Source: Paralvinella palmiformis (taxonomy: Eukaryota > Annelida > Polychaeta > Terebellida > Alvinellidae). From it: 64,000 nucleotides of DNA. The stretch is from assembly GCA_025642065.1 (NCBI GenBank), contig JAODUP010001178.1:1-64000 (forward strand), written 5' to 3'. A model generated the notes under the pieces. That model had not been told where the DNA came from and made no database searches. It worked only from the letters and a program-made list of their open reading frames with translations. Made by a program: the position numbers and the translations under genes. This document shows positions 38,063 through 50,266 of this stretch, in pieces. The first letter of the stretch is position 1, and every line of letters begins with the position of its first letter.

Positions 38063-38487
38063 ACGTTTAACGTGTTTAGGGATTAATAAATAATGTATAA
38101 GCTAAAGATAGCACGTCCTTCACACCTTGTTATCTGTTAGATAACGTAGTCACTTACGGAGAAACAAATTTACTTACGATGTACGGCAAGTGAACGATGT
38201 TTAGCTGTTCATGTTTAGTCTGAACAATAGTGCTAATATTTTTATTACATGAATTATTCTGAAATAAGTTCAATTTATGTTAGGTTTTGTACCGTAAAGA
38301 ATTACTACCCTAGAACCAGATACTATTAATTGACTAAATTGGAATTTTGTCTCTTCCATCTCGGACGTAAAATCAGAGCTCATCCTCCCTACAGGCCAAA
38401 GGATAGACTACAAATATTCTACACATTTGACATTGCATATGTTATTTGTATATACATGAAATATATCCATATGAATGTAATAAAATG

Positions 38488-38489
<2 letters not shown>
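38063..38489. other. Unassigned spacer
   Basis: Nothing recognised. It lies between SINE-2 and the microsatellites before RepA copy 2. Confidence 0.4.
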
Positions 38490-38547
<58 letters not shown>

Positions 38548-38668
38548 GTTATACAACTTTGTTGCACATGGTAGGTAAACAAGAAAACAATGAGGCTGAG
38601 TGAAGATGAAACGACCTTATTCACCAAATGCCATACATGTCACAACATGAACAAAAACACACACACAC

Positions 38669-38722
<54 letters not shown>
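38490..38722 (+). repeat. (AT)n and (CA)n tracts
   Basis: (AT)n at 38490-38541, short (CA)n at 38656-38669 and (AT)n at 38675-38720. Confidence 0.95.
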
Positions 38723-38728
<6 letters not shown>

Positions 38729-39292
38729 AGAAAATAAAATATAAAAGAGGGATTTAACTTTGCTGATTATATTACATCTAAAGTCATCGTTTATACAATT
38801 GCCGATTTCAGCACATTAAGTCAGTCATGAGATTGATAATTATGTGAGTAATGCATCATCGTATGTGGCAGTTTATTGATCAACAGTGAGTGGCTTAGTT
38901 ATGTAGACACCACTGACTATATGCAGCTTGATAAATGCGGCTCCGTAGATGAATTTATAAATAGAGTAGATGGGATGAATAATTTTGAATGTGGTTGGAT
39001 GGCTGAATGATTGATGACCGAATGAATGACCAACCCTTAGCCTTATGGCAGCAATGGGCGTGATGAAGGACATCATCTACTTTTGACGTGCTATAGATTA
39101 ATCGAATCTGAGACCTAATGAGCTTTCGAAACGGTCCCTAACAACAGCCGGACACAGACTCGATAAATGAAGGAAAACTTTCCATTTGTCATAATATAAC
39201 ATACACGGGAGCCAGTTAAGGAAATGCCAATCGGTGACAATAGCCAGTGTATTGATGGATGGACTCCGACATACACACAAATGGGGAATTTC

Positions 39293-39355
39293 TTTAGTAG
39301 TTCAGTAGACAAAGCGTTCGAGTGGCGGTGAATAACCATAAGTTTAAAACACGAC
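39293..39355 (+). other. tRNA-like block inside RepA copy 2 (decayed)
   Basis: 'tagttcagtagacaaagcgttcg' fits the A-box-like block of the other copies. The B-box-like part is lost. Confidence 0.3.
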
Positions 39356-40334
39356 ATCAGTTTTATTCCGTCATCTTCGGAATAGTGCATTTTACTCTCA
39401 GCTCGGCGTGGGATAACGAACGAGAATTGTATCCAATGAAAAATGCAGTCAAAAACATGACAGGGTACTATTTTTAGTATTTGTATGATCTATTTATATA
39501 GTAAACAAAGACGTTCTTTACTCTGTGGGACGAGTTGCAAATGACGATTTGTTGACTTGACAACGAGCGTGGTTCAATTTCTTCTTCAATTTTGTTTGTG
39601 TCTCTTCAGTTTTTGTTATTGTGGTTCTTTAATACTAGAACGTTTTATGCCGCAGTTATATCGCAAAGTACCATTCTAGCGCATGTTGATTTCCATATAA
39701 GTATTTGATAGATACAGGTTACTAGATCGATAATATTTTGTGCCGAGGAAGATGACACAAATATGCCGACGTTATTGAGATAAATGCCTTACTTAAACCG
39801 GTTAACAGTCTAGCTATAGAACTAATTTATAGACGCCTTCTCTTCCTGTGTATTTGTGTGTGGGTGTTTGTGAGACGAAGTGCTAAATCAACAAACTTCA
39901 GGTTTAATATGCTTTGTTTTATAGACTGTTTAATATATATTCAATATCCCAGGTTTCTCGTACTACCTATTTGTAATTACTTGCGATATTTGTAATAATG
40001 TTTGTTTTATTGATAATATACGTCATACTTTCAGTTGAATTTACTACAATTACTATCTTCCTATTGCTTATTTTAGGATAAATTAGTAACATGGAAATTA
40101 TTTATGAGCCTTTCTTCATAATGAATAACAATAATGTAGCTAGTTTTATACTCATGATCTTTCTATGAGTAAACACTTTGTCATCTATTTAGAATCATAA
40201 ACAACAATTCAAACCCCGAATGGATTTATTTCTAAAGAATATCATATCAACCTAAAAAACAAATAGCATATCTAGTCAATATTATAAATAAAGGGATTAT
40301 TTTGTTAGGTTAATAATAAGACGTTCATGTGTGT

Positions 40335-40590
40335 TATGCTTAAATTGGTTACTTATACCCTTCGTCCATCCTGTGACATAGGACGTTGATCACAATCTTC
40401 CAGAGTCTTCTGTACTGGGCTTTCATAGGTTCTCGTGAAGAAGACCCTTCCTTTTCCAGGCAAGAGTTCTCCGTAACTTCTGTTGACAACCTTTCTATAG
40501 CGAGTAGGTTTTTTTAGGAGGTGGGGGTGATAAACTACGCTCAAACCACCTCCCTTATCCGAGCTTGGGACTGCCCCAGGCGGATTTTGC
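40335..40590 (-). mobile_element. GC-richer insert in RepA copy 2, unclassified
   Basis: This stretch is absent from RepA copy 3 and is clearly less AT-rich than its flanks. On the minus strand it runs from 'cgcctggggcagtcccaagc' through a 63-codon open frame (40544-40353) to 'gacgaagggtataagtaac'. The wording resembles the 5' or internal part of a LINE, but I cannot name a domain. No clear target-site duplication was found. Confidence 0.4.
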
Positions 40591-40994
40591 CTTAATATAA
40601 ATATGTATTATTTAATTATTTTACTAGTACAAGGATAATTTTGATATTTTTACTTCTAAGCTTTTTTAGTAAACGTAAATTAAATCGTTACTCAACACCC
40701 AACATCAATTATAATCAACCCCATATTCTATTAATAGCCTAATATTTCTTTCGATAAGAAACACAAAGCCCGAGAGCTCAGAGAAGGAAGTGTATTAATT
40801 ATTGTTAAAGTCGTAGATAAGATAATGGATGAGAAGCTGACTGTCTTTCTGATGTTAGTGAAATTGGCGATCTCGTCTAAGGTCTGATATCGTAAAACGT
40901 AAACAAGATAAGATTATGTTTATTTAGATCAACACATAAATCGGCATTTTTCTCACTGACTGACATACTCACTGACTGACTGTATGAATCAATG

Positions 40995-41998
40995 AATACC
41001 CAGATGACACACAATTGTATATTTCATTCGACCACGAGGACCTGTCTAGCATAGGTAAAGGTGTGAGGTCTTTAGAGTGTTGTATTGATGCTATCCGGAT
41101 TTGGATGTTGAGAAATAGAATTAAATAGAAAATGAATGAGAGTAAAAGAGAAATGATGATCTTTGCTTTTCCTCGTGTCAAACTGCCCGCTCTTAGTATT
41201 GCAGTATGTACTGAATCTCATCAACATGTTGACAAGTTAGAAATATTGGCATGACATTGGATGTGCACCTATTTAAGGAAGCTCATATAAAGCGAGTGTG
41301 CCAAGTTTTGTATTTCCAGCTGAAGACCAATCAAACTGTCCAGAATATTTTGTCACCTGAGGCCCCTGAGGGATTAGTGCGTGCCTTTGTGACTGCTCGT
41401 CTGGATTATTGTAATTCCATCACGGTCGGAATTCCGGATTCTGCCGTCTAAAAGCTTCAACTATTACAAAATTCCGCATCGTGTATTGAGTCAAAGACAG
41501 GCCGATATGAACATATCAGCCCTGTATTTAAGGCCCCCCCCATTGACTTTAGTGAGATACAGGATATATGTTAAGGTCATCATTCTTACATATAAAGCCT
41601 TGCATGTAATGGGCTAACGTATATCTACTACCTGCTATGGATATATCACCCAACAAGGACAATGAAATCTGCAGGATCAAATTTAGTGCTGAAACCACAA
41701 GCTAGTCTGAAGACGTTTGGTTCTCGGTCATTCCACATTACAGCACCCACATTATGGAATCAACTCCCACACAAACTGAGACATGGTCATTCATTCAATG
41801 GTTTTAAATCTATCCTTAACACGTATTTGTTTAGTAACGGATATTCTTAAATTATGTAATGTTTATTTTTATTTTAACGGCTCATCTAGTTTTTTTATCT
41901 AGCCTATTCACTTTTTATGTAAAACACCTCGTAACACCACAGTTGAATGTGGTACTATATACAATCCCATATTATTATTATTATTATTATTATTATAT
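40995..41998 (+). pseudogene. LINE reverse transcriptase relic, 5'-truncated at the catalytic box
   Basis: The copy begins inside the reverse transcriptase: YPDDTQLYISF at about 40997, the family's 'YADDTQLY' catalytic box with Ala replaced by Pro and both aspartates kept. It goes on through 'LECCIDAIRIWMLRN' and 'HVDKLEILA', an open frame 41251-41451 with RAFVTARLDYCNSITVG, 'KLQLLQNSAS' and 'RYEHISPVFKA', to FHITAPTLWNQLPHKLR at about 41740, the usual C-terminal landmark of CR1/L2-group LINEs. Stops and shifts break it into at least four frames. The 3' end 'tactatatacaatccca' with an (ATT)n tail matches the end style of the LINE at 59660-59710. Confidence 0.85.
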
Positions 41999-42118
41999 TA
42001 GTAGTAGTAATAGTAGTCAGTGGCATATATATAGCAATAATAACGAATACTAATATACTGGACCTGTCTCTCTCTCTCTCCCCTATCTTTCTGTAAATAA
42101 ATAAATAAATAAATAAAT

Positions 42119-42150
<32 letters not shown>
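41970..42150 (+). repeat. (ATT)n, (TC)n, (AAAT)n and (CA)n tracts
   Basis: (ATT)n at 41970-41998, TC run at 42066-42081, AAAT run at 42097-42119, (CA)n to 42145. The first is the LINE tail. Confidence 0.9.
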
Positions 42151-42153
<3 letters not shown>

Positions 42154-42624
42154 GGGAGAGAAACCAAGGATTATAGTATTAATCTTAAATTAACCATTCT
42201 TATACATATAACAATAATGACTAATGTTAATCTTCACTTCCTGATGTCTTATTTGAGAAGATTTACTTCAATTAGTAACATTGCCCTACCTCTTACGATA
42301 AGAGTTAATACTTCCAGGTTACTAATTAGTAATAATCATGGATGAATATTATATAATAAAGGATTTAAATTGTTAATGAACATAGTTAGAGGGGTCATTT
42401 AGAACGACAATTAGATTAGTGTAGAGCATGTAAGCAATAAATTGATCAAATTAGGTAATCAATATGACCCGGGTGAGGTTAGGACTATTATTATTGATAT
42501 CGAGTAAATAAAGGCCAACATTAATATGTTACCTACATAGATGAGGAATTTAAATGTGTTATCTGTCCCACTATCTCTTTCTCTCAAACTCACAAACACA
42601 TCCATTTTAAAGAGATTTCTATAA
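42151..42624. other. Unassigned spacer
   Basis: AT-rich, nothing recognised. Confidence 0.4.
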
Positions 42625-42962
42625 CCGGTACTGGTCGTGTTATTAGTATCAAATGGTATGCGTTTTACGTGCTTCCGCTTTTTGTACGTAGCCTGCATGT
42701 AGCCGCTTTCCTGTGGGTGTGACATATTTGTCGCGTACGAAAAGCGAATTAGCTGGTTCCCACAGGCTGATGAGTAGACCAGACACATGCTTAGGTATAC
42801 GCACACATTTATCAATATGTAGAGGTATGGAACATTTTATTTTTAGATTAATGTATGTATAGTTGTATTTATATTTATGGAGGTAGGTTTCGAAGGATGT
42901 TTAGATATGTTGATGCTCTGTGCCTGTTGCCTCTTACTATGTACCCTAAAACACACACATAC

Positions 42963-42968
<6 letters not shown>
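42625..42968 (+). mobile_element. RepF copy 3
   Basis: Very close to RepF copy 1. It keeps an extra 'agttgtatttatatttatgg' type segment (about 42858) that copy 2 also has and copy 1 lost. It ends at 'gtaccctaaaa' followed by 'cacacacat' and (TA)n. Confidence 0.8.

Positions 42969-43018
<50 letters not shown>
42965..43018 (+). repeat. (TA)n microsatellite
   Basis: About 27 TA units at the RepF end. Confidence 0.95.
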
Positions 43019-43020
<2 letters not shown>

Positions 43021-43882
43021 CCGTTGATTTCAGTTAAATAACAAGAGCACAATTAGTTTGTTTTATCAAATCACTTTTTAAATCTCGTATTGTCTGCTTC
43101 GTTTATTCCTCGTTGGAGCAATGATGGGATCATATAACGACATGATGGAAGACAAATCGTAAGAGAAATATAAATACGTCATTGACTTTTAGTAGGAGAA
43201 GTTAATCGGGCGAACAATGATTACTGCAAATCACGTTAATATCCAAAATAAACCTGTCAGGAACGACGAAGCGTGAAACACGTTTATAATGGGGTGATAG
43301 ATCACATGAAAAACCTTGCGCTCTATGAAAACACTGAATTAGAAACAGTTATGCTGTAGCACGATACATACGTGCGAAGTTTAGTTTCCGCCCCACCCGG
43401 TCTCGCCTTTATATGCTAGGAAGCATACCCAAGTTTGACGAGTGATTGCGGCATTCATTACCAAAAAGACAATAGCTAATAATGGGAGAACATCTTGACT
43501 AAATGTGAATTTCGTCTTGCATTCGATATAAACAGGAACTATTCACTAATTAATGATACATACCTTTATATGGATATTTTATTGTTAGAAGATAAAGGAA
43601 ATATATAGATAGTATCATCAAGCCAAAGTCAACGATGAAGAAAGAAATTCGTCAAATAAAATATCACTTTTAGCTTCGCTGGAATAAAGTGAATGATGTT
43701 CATTATGAGAGTAAATATATAAAACTGTTAAGAAACATTTTAATGTTCGTGAACAGAAAGTGTGCATTCTTCCCAAGAACCCCAAAGGAGAGAATAAGAG
43801 AAAACATATTGGCAAGACATTTATAAATAAAAGTGGCGTCCTTTCACATGTACAGACATTACTACAATTCCTATTTTGTTTA
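43019..43882. other. Unassigned spacer
   Basis: No gene or repeat recognised. A 95-codon minus frame (43618-43905) has no known motif and crosses the hAT-type element end. Confidence 0.4.
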
Positions 43883-43909
43883 GTACGATGCAGACATGGG
43901 GTCAATTCA

Positions 43910-44010
43910 ATTCCGGAATTGGAATTGATTAGCTAAAAAAAATGAATTGGAATTGAGAAATGTTGAATTGGAATTGGAATTGAGAAATTTGGAATTGAAC
44001 TTTCATAAAA
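43910..44010 (+). repeat. Left subterminal GGAATT minisatellite of the hAT-type element
   Basis: Repeats of ggaattggaattga with 'gaaat' variants. The mirror set lies at 44985-45080. Such subterminal repeats are typical transposase-binding regions in hAT elements; binding here is inference. Confidence 0.75.
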
Positions 44011-44039
44011 AATATTAAATCCAGAAATTAATTTACCAT

Positions 44040-44113
44040 TTTTACAATGATAACTCTTACATGTGGTGTTACCAATATACTGGAACCATAATGATCCAGA
44101 GCTTTGATTTATA

Positions 44114-44180
<67 letters not shown>

Positions 44181-44210
44181 TAGGCACACCGACTGTTTAT
44201 CATCTCACCA
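44040..44210 (+). repeat. Direct repeat unit 1 inside the hAT-type element
   Basis: 'cttacatgtggtgtta', then 'aatatact', 'gatcc' and a (TA)n (44119-44176), then a 'gcacaccgactg' type sequence. The same order recurs at 44572-44740. Confidence 0.7.
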
Positions 44211-44530
44211 GGAATGCCAATCTGGAGCCAAAACCTGCCTCTCCTCAAACTGTGACTACTATAGCCTGTCCCCATACCTAACTGTTTAATAATCATTTGA
44301 GAGATTTTGTAAACTTACCATATGTCACTGGTTTAGTACCCAGCAGGGTTGTGAAAGTAAATACAGGATCTGACCCCTGCTGGGTGGAGCTAAGCAAATA
44401 CATTCGTTTCAAGGCTCCTACTGGACAGTGGAATATAAATACACTTTTGATGATTAGAAAACATACTCTTACATTGGGATGCACCCAAGACTATGATCTA
44501 CCACTTGATATAATCAAATACCTCTTTAGC
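44205..44530 (-). pseudogene. Tyrosine recombinase relic (C-terminal catalytic part)
   Basis: On the minus strand a frame at 44484-44293 holds CPVGALKRMYLLSS, 'GSDPVFTF' and KPVTYGKFTKSLK. A frame shifted by one base (from 44296) continues KQLGMGTGYSSHSLRRGRFWLQ and IGIPGEMI. Order and spacing match the catalytic half of eukaryotic tyrosine recombinases (Crypton/DIRS-type and related metazoan integrase-like proteins), with the H-x-x-R catalytic pair visible in SSHSLRRG. The family's usual 'GGATFA' after that motif is altered, and the part with the catalytic tyrosine is lost into a (TA)n. It is therefore dead by frameshift and truncation. A hAT element should not carry such a gene, so it is captured or nested. 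Confidence 0.75.
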
Positions 44531-44571
44531 TAAAAGCGCCTTGTGGTTAGACTTGCGCTAATTTTACCGCG

Positions 44572-44631
44572 TTAACACTTACATGTGGTGTTATAAATAT
44601 ACTAGAACTAAATTGATCCTGAACTTTGGTT

Positions 44632-44699
<68 letters not shown>

Positions 44700-44745
44700 A
44701 TATGCACATTGACTGTGCCACCGCACGTGAGCATTTAACCAATTA
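44572..44745 (+). repeat. Direct repeat unit 2 inside the hAT-type element
   Basis: Second copy of the unit at 44040-44210, with its own (TA)n at 44634-44697. Confidence 0.7.
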
Positions 44746-44984
44746 CAATGGTCTGGATACTATGGGCTCCACCCACAACCCGGTGACACCATCACATAGC
44801 ATACCCATAATCTATATAGAGATATTGCTATTTAGGAATTTACCACCGTTCAATGTTTAGAACGGGCAAAATAAAATTAAATTCACAAATTAATTTACCA
44901 TTAAATGTTTTAATTCAGAAATATTTCTTCCATGATAATCCTACTTGGAATATAAACTACTCGGAGTACCTACTCAGGGTAAAA

Positions 44985-45080
44985 AAAATTGGGATTGGAA
45001 TTGGAATTGGAAAATTTGGAATTGAATTGGAATTGATAGATTTGAGGTGGAATTGGAATTGACAAAATGGAATTGACTCC
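44985..45080 (+). repeat. Right subterminal GGAATT minisatellite of the hAT-type element
   Basis: Runs of 'ggaattggaattg' type units leading into the right terminal inverted repeat. Confidence 0.75.
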
Positions 45081-45711
45081 ATGTCTGGTACGATGGCTAG
45101 CCAAGACATTGATTCTCATCTTTTATATAACCAATATAATTGTAAAGAAATGTGTTGGGCATTATTATTTAATAACAATTTAATTAATACTAATTAGTAA
45201 TAATTATATTAATAGTTTGTTTGCAGCTTACCCATCAACTAGAGACCGTGAAATTAAACGTCAAATGGCCAATTAACTCCCTGGTCATGTGTTTCTTTCG
45301 GATGACACTCCGGCTAAACCTGTTGACATTCAGCACGCGTGTAGAGTTCAGACTAATCCTCTCAGGAAACCACAGGACATCCAAATAAACGAAGGTCCTG
45401 GTGACAGTAAGTGGAATCTTAAAACGTGTGATATACCTCAGCAATCGGGTGTAGAACAACTTATTCTAGAACATAGCACAGATACATTACGAGGACTTGT
45501 GTTTAAAAATAACGTTTTTTTCTTTATTGATTTTTCTCTTTTTTCCATTGGAAATCTACTTCATTCTCACCCGTGAGATTCATTTAATTTCTTTGTAGAG
45601 AAGGTATAAGGTAACCGATGTCTAGAGAAGAAAAATATATACTTTGTTCCTTTAGGAATACTATTTATATGTGAGAGATATTATATATTGTTAAAGATGT
45701 TTTAGATAACA

Positions 45712-45713
<2 letters not shown>

Positions 45714-45764
<51 letters not shown>

Positions 45765-45766
45765 AT

Positions 45767-45802
<36 letters not shown>

Positions 45803-45812
45803 TGAAAGATAG

Positions 45813-45873
<61 letters not shown>

Positions 45874-45920
45874 AGAAAGAGAGGAGAGAAAGAGAGAGAG
45901 AAAGAGAGTGAGGAGAGAGT

Positions 45921-45951
<31 letters not shown>

Positions 45952-45952
45952 A
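45714..45952 (+). repeat. (TA)n, (GATA)n and (GA)n compound microsatellite
   Basis: (TA)n at 45714-45760, GATA units at 45767-45802, and GA-rich from 45816 to 45952 with a few A and T interruptions. Confidence 0.95.
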
Positions 45953-46167
45953 AATTGTCTACATCACACTAATTATACCATTATCAACCCAGACTATTAT
46001 CATTTAACACAATATATTATTAAATGATATCACTATGTTAATAATATCTGTTATTTCTATATCTTATCAAAGTGATACATTCACTAAACTTACCCGTTAA
46101 TCCGTGTTTGATATATTTCTCAGTGACACGTTAAACAGTTCAGTGATCGATCACCGACTGACATGTG

Positions 46168-46387
46168 TATAGGAGAGTACGAGATGATTGGTGTTTTATG
46201 GCCAATTTTGAGCACATGGTAGGCTAAATGGACCGAGCGACCTCCAAAGGTAATCAAGCGAAGTCAAAGATGAAACACCCTTCAGATATGCCCACGCCGA
46301 GATTTGAACACCCGTGGTAGTGATATGTGGTCCAACGCGCTACCGCTAGACTACGGAGGCGTCCCCTATAGGACAGTACGAGATGAT
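46168..46387 (-). mobile_element. SINE-1 copy 2, full length, with target-site duplication
   Basis: The body is 46189-46366 on the minus strand: head 'acgcctccgtagtctagcgg' (A-box-like) with 'gtgttcaaatctcgg' (B-box-like), then 'ggtcgctcggtccatttagc', then 'ggccataaaacaccaatcat'. The flanks 46168-46188 and 46367-46387 are the same 21 bases with one difference (G to C at position 8). The paralogous RepB copy 1 has the uninterrupted site near 35362-35392, so the insertion came after the RepB duplication. Confidence 0.92.
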
Positions 46388-47338
46388 GAGATTGTTAACT
46401 CACAGTCTACTTTATGTTAATTGTCTTTTGTCTGTAAATAATGGGAAGCTAATTTAACTCCCACCACCAGACAGACATATATTGGCTATACGTGGTTAGT
46501 CATGTACCGTGACCTTTAAAATGACTAACAAACCTATTAAAATGACCTATAGATTGTGGAAACCGTCTACAATATAACTCATTTGCGGAAAAACAAACCA
46601 ATTTAGGTTAGTCTCTTATACTAAGTAACCAATTTAAATGGATTAATTATTCTTGGAAATGATGTGAACACCTTTGATTGACTGGAAACATAATTATCTT
46701 GAGATGTTATCATTAGTTATTTATGATTAGTGCATATCTCTTTACAGCTGTTTTAATTATGAGGTCACAGTTGTGTGATATAACTGACAAATATGATGTT
46801 GATTAAAACATGGTAACATGCAAATAAAGAGATTGAAGGGCGGAGTGAGAGAGAAATTGATAAAACAATCCAATAAACACGACAGAGAGACACACAATAT
46901 GATAAATAAATTACTTACTATTTATTATCAAATGAATTACCTGCAATTGGATGATTATAATATAAACGTTGTATTTTGAGAATGTGAGTGCGAGAATGGG
47001 GGAGTGAGTGCGTGGGTGGGTGGGTGAGTGGCAGGATAGATGTTTTCAGTGAGTTTGGTGAGCGAAGGAGCGAATGAGTGAGAGAGTGACTTAATTAGTC
47101 ACCAATCTGTCTATGAGTAAGTTAGAAAATGTTCCAACAACACAGATTTATTCGCGTATTACAAGATAATCAAGTTCCATGTAATCAAGTCTAAAACTCG
47201 TCATATTTAGGTTGGCCAATGAGTTCGTAATATTTATCTTCCCTTTCTATATGTTTACGTTTAGTAAACAAAGCTTTTTAAACCTAATATAAAAGGTTAG
47301 AGAAAGCCAATAAATATTACATGCCCGATATATATCTT

Positions 47339-48399
<1,061 letters not shown>

Positions 48400-50145
48400 G
48401 AAAGAGTTGTTTAATCTTAAATAACGTGTTACATCTAAAGTAATAAGTTATGCCATTGCTAATTTCAGCGTATTATGCAAGTCGTTATGTTAATAATCAT
48501 ACTGGTATCATATAATTTGATAATATGACTATGTACAGATCAATATTGAGTGATTTGCACAGTAGAGACTATATGGCAAATGGGGATCTGTAGATGGATT
48601 GCGAAATGGAGCATATGGAGTGAATTAGTTTGAATGTGATGGGATGCGTGAATGATTGAAATTTGAAGCCAGCGGTAGCCTTTTTGCAACAAAGGACGTG
48701 ATAATGGACACTATCTACTTCTGACGTGATCTAGATCAATCAGTTATAATACCTTATAAGCGCATCAAATAGGGTTTGACAAGAGCCGAAGAAAGGCTCG
48801 ACAATTGATAAAACAAATTAAATTTTTCATAATATATGTTCAATGGATGTCACTTAAAAGAAATATTATTAGATGAGAATATTCATTGTATTGCTGGACG
48901 GGTTCTGACGGACCCACAAACGGACATTATCTTCAGTAGCCCAGCTGATAGCGTGTCTGTCATAATTGGTAAGAGCTGTCCGTTCACTGTTACGAACCAA
49001 CAGCCTAACAACAACAACACCAACTCTATTTAGTCGTCCTGGAATAGAGTATGTTGCTCTCAAGCTGCCCATGAGATAGTGAATGAAATAGTTTTATTTC
49101 TTGGAACATGTTACAAATAACGTGATCTAGTTCTATTATTGATATTCTAAAACCCTATTTATATAATAAATCGCTGATACTGTACTGTGAGACATAAAAG
49201 ACGATTCGCTGACATGACAAAGAACATATTTAATTTCTCCAATATGTTTTGTGCATTCTGGTTGTTCTAAATTGATGTGGTTCTTTACGTTTTGCTAAAC
49301 GTGGCCATTTTATGCCACCTTTATATCGCGATGTGCCCTTTTCTGCATCCTGCGTTCCGTATAATTTGTTGATACTCATAGGTTAATAGGTCGATATATC
49401 TTTTGGACTGAAGAAACTGGTACAGACATGCTGACGTCAGTCAGAAGATTATATTACTAATACAGGTCAACAGTCACTGTATAGGGTAGGTTTGTAGAAT
49501 TGGAGTGTTTGTATGAGTTTCTAGGAGGGGGAGTTAAATCTGTTGGCATTAAGTTTAATCTTCACTGCTCAAGACAATTTTATTATTTCATTCTTTCTAT
49601 TAGTAATACTCGTATTATCTATTCAGAATTATAAACAATAACTTCCAAACCTTAAACCGATTTCATTATAAATATTATCATGAGCACATTAACAACTAAA
49701 ATCATATGTCTTGTTGATACTATTGACAGATAGATTATTTCGTAATGTTGATACTAACATGTTTATCTGGTTTGGCCTTAAACTACATTAAGTTTATTAT
49801 TTATTATTTCATCAGAAAACAAGTAGAACTTTGGCAAAACAAGTCTTCCCACTCTCCTAAAAACAATAGCATTATTGAGAAGTAGCGCGTATTGATCCCT
49901 AATATGATAAACACAGAGTATATACTGCACTACACAGTTACGTAAACGTAAGTTAAACTAATACTCGGCACTGGTCCCGTCTTTTTTTTCTTTCTTCCTA
50001 ATATCATTACAATATTACGTTTATATAATTAATCTAGAGATGACTGTCTCTCTAATGTTGGCGAAATGGTCGATCTCGTCTACCACCTGATTATGAAAGA
50101 CGAAAGGCGATAAGCTAATTTGTACTTACATACGGAAAATGATAG
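48400..50145 (+). repeat. RepA copy 3
   Basis: Clean copy: 'gtgttacatctaaagtaataag' start, 'ctatctacttctgacgtg' at 48712, 'tagttctattattgatatt' and 'tttatataataaa' at 49127-49168, 'atgccacctttatatcgc' at 49311, 'ctatttacgttttg' style central part, and 'atctagagatgactgtctctctaatgttgg' near 50033. It ends directly at a perfect (ACTC)n. This copy and the one at 38755 share about 1.7 kb. Confidence 0.75.
48932..48992 (+). other. tRNA-like block inside RepA copy 3
   Basis: 'cagtagcccagctgatagcgtg' (A-box-like), then 'gctgtccgttcactgt' where a B box would be. Confidence 0.4.
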
Positions 50146-50229
50146 TCACTCACTCACTCACTCACTCACTCACTCACTCACTCACTCACTCACTCACTCA
50201 CTCACTCACTCAATCTGTCAATCAATCTG

Positions 50230-50262
<33 letters not shown>

Positions 50263-50266
50263 TATT
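50146..50266 (+). repeat. (ACTC)n then (CAAT)n
   Basis: About 16 ACTC units (50146-50212), then CAAT/CTGT units to 50266. Terminal tract of RepA copy 3. Confidence 0.95.

Larger units (their letters stand above)
38755..40990 (+). repeat. RepA copy 2 (long form)
   Basis: Collinear with RepA copy 3 (48400-50145): 'acatctaaagt' start, 'ggatggctgaatgattgatg', 'tctacttttgacgtgct', 'aatgagctttcgaaacgg', the tRNA-like block, 'cgatctcgtctaaggtctgat' near 40870, then a GACT/ACTG run. It is longer than copy 3 mainly because of an extra GC-richer insert at 40335-40590. Minus-strand frames (39098-39390) are not kept in other copies. Confidence 0.75.
43891..45087. mobile_element. hAT-type DNA transposon, non-autonomous, with terminal inverted repeats and 8-bp duplication
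   Basis: The left end starts CAGACATGGGGTCAATTC. The right end, read inward on the minus strand, starts CAGACATGGAGTCAATTC, so 17 of 18 bases match. The element is flanked on both sides by the same 8 bases, gtacgatg (43883-43890 and 45088-45095). CAG...CTG ends and an 8-bp target-site duplication are the hallmarks of the hAT superfamily. Next to both ends are runs of a 'ggaattggaattga' minisatellite. The 1.2 kb interior holds no hAT transposase. It holds a broken tyrosine-recombinase relic (minus strand) and a direct duplication around two (TA)n tracts. Confidence 0.9.
45235..47338 (+). repeat. RepB copy 2
   Basis: Collinear partner of RepB copy 1. Block 1 (45240-45460) carries on the minus strand a 74-codon frame similar to one in the inverted copy at 59745. 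Block 2 (46060-46640) is split by a SINE-1 insertion. Block 3 (46980-47330) is the GAGT-rich part followed by 'caaagctttttaaacc' and 'ggttagagaaagcc'. A (TA)n(GATA)n(GA)n cluster at 45714-45950 is private to this copy. Confidence 0.7.

Noticed and set aside
42459..42815. 118-codon minus-strand protein similar to frames at 4114-4326 and 22941-23138
   Set aside because: The similarity is explained by RepF being nearly identical DNA. The frames have different ends in each copy.
46290..46366. A tRNA gene at the SINE-1 head
   Set aside because: Target-site duplication and repeated body show it is part of SINE-1; the acceptor stem is absent.
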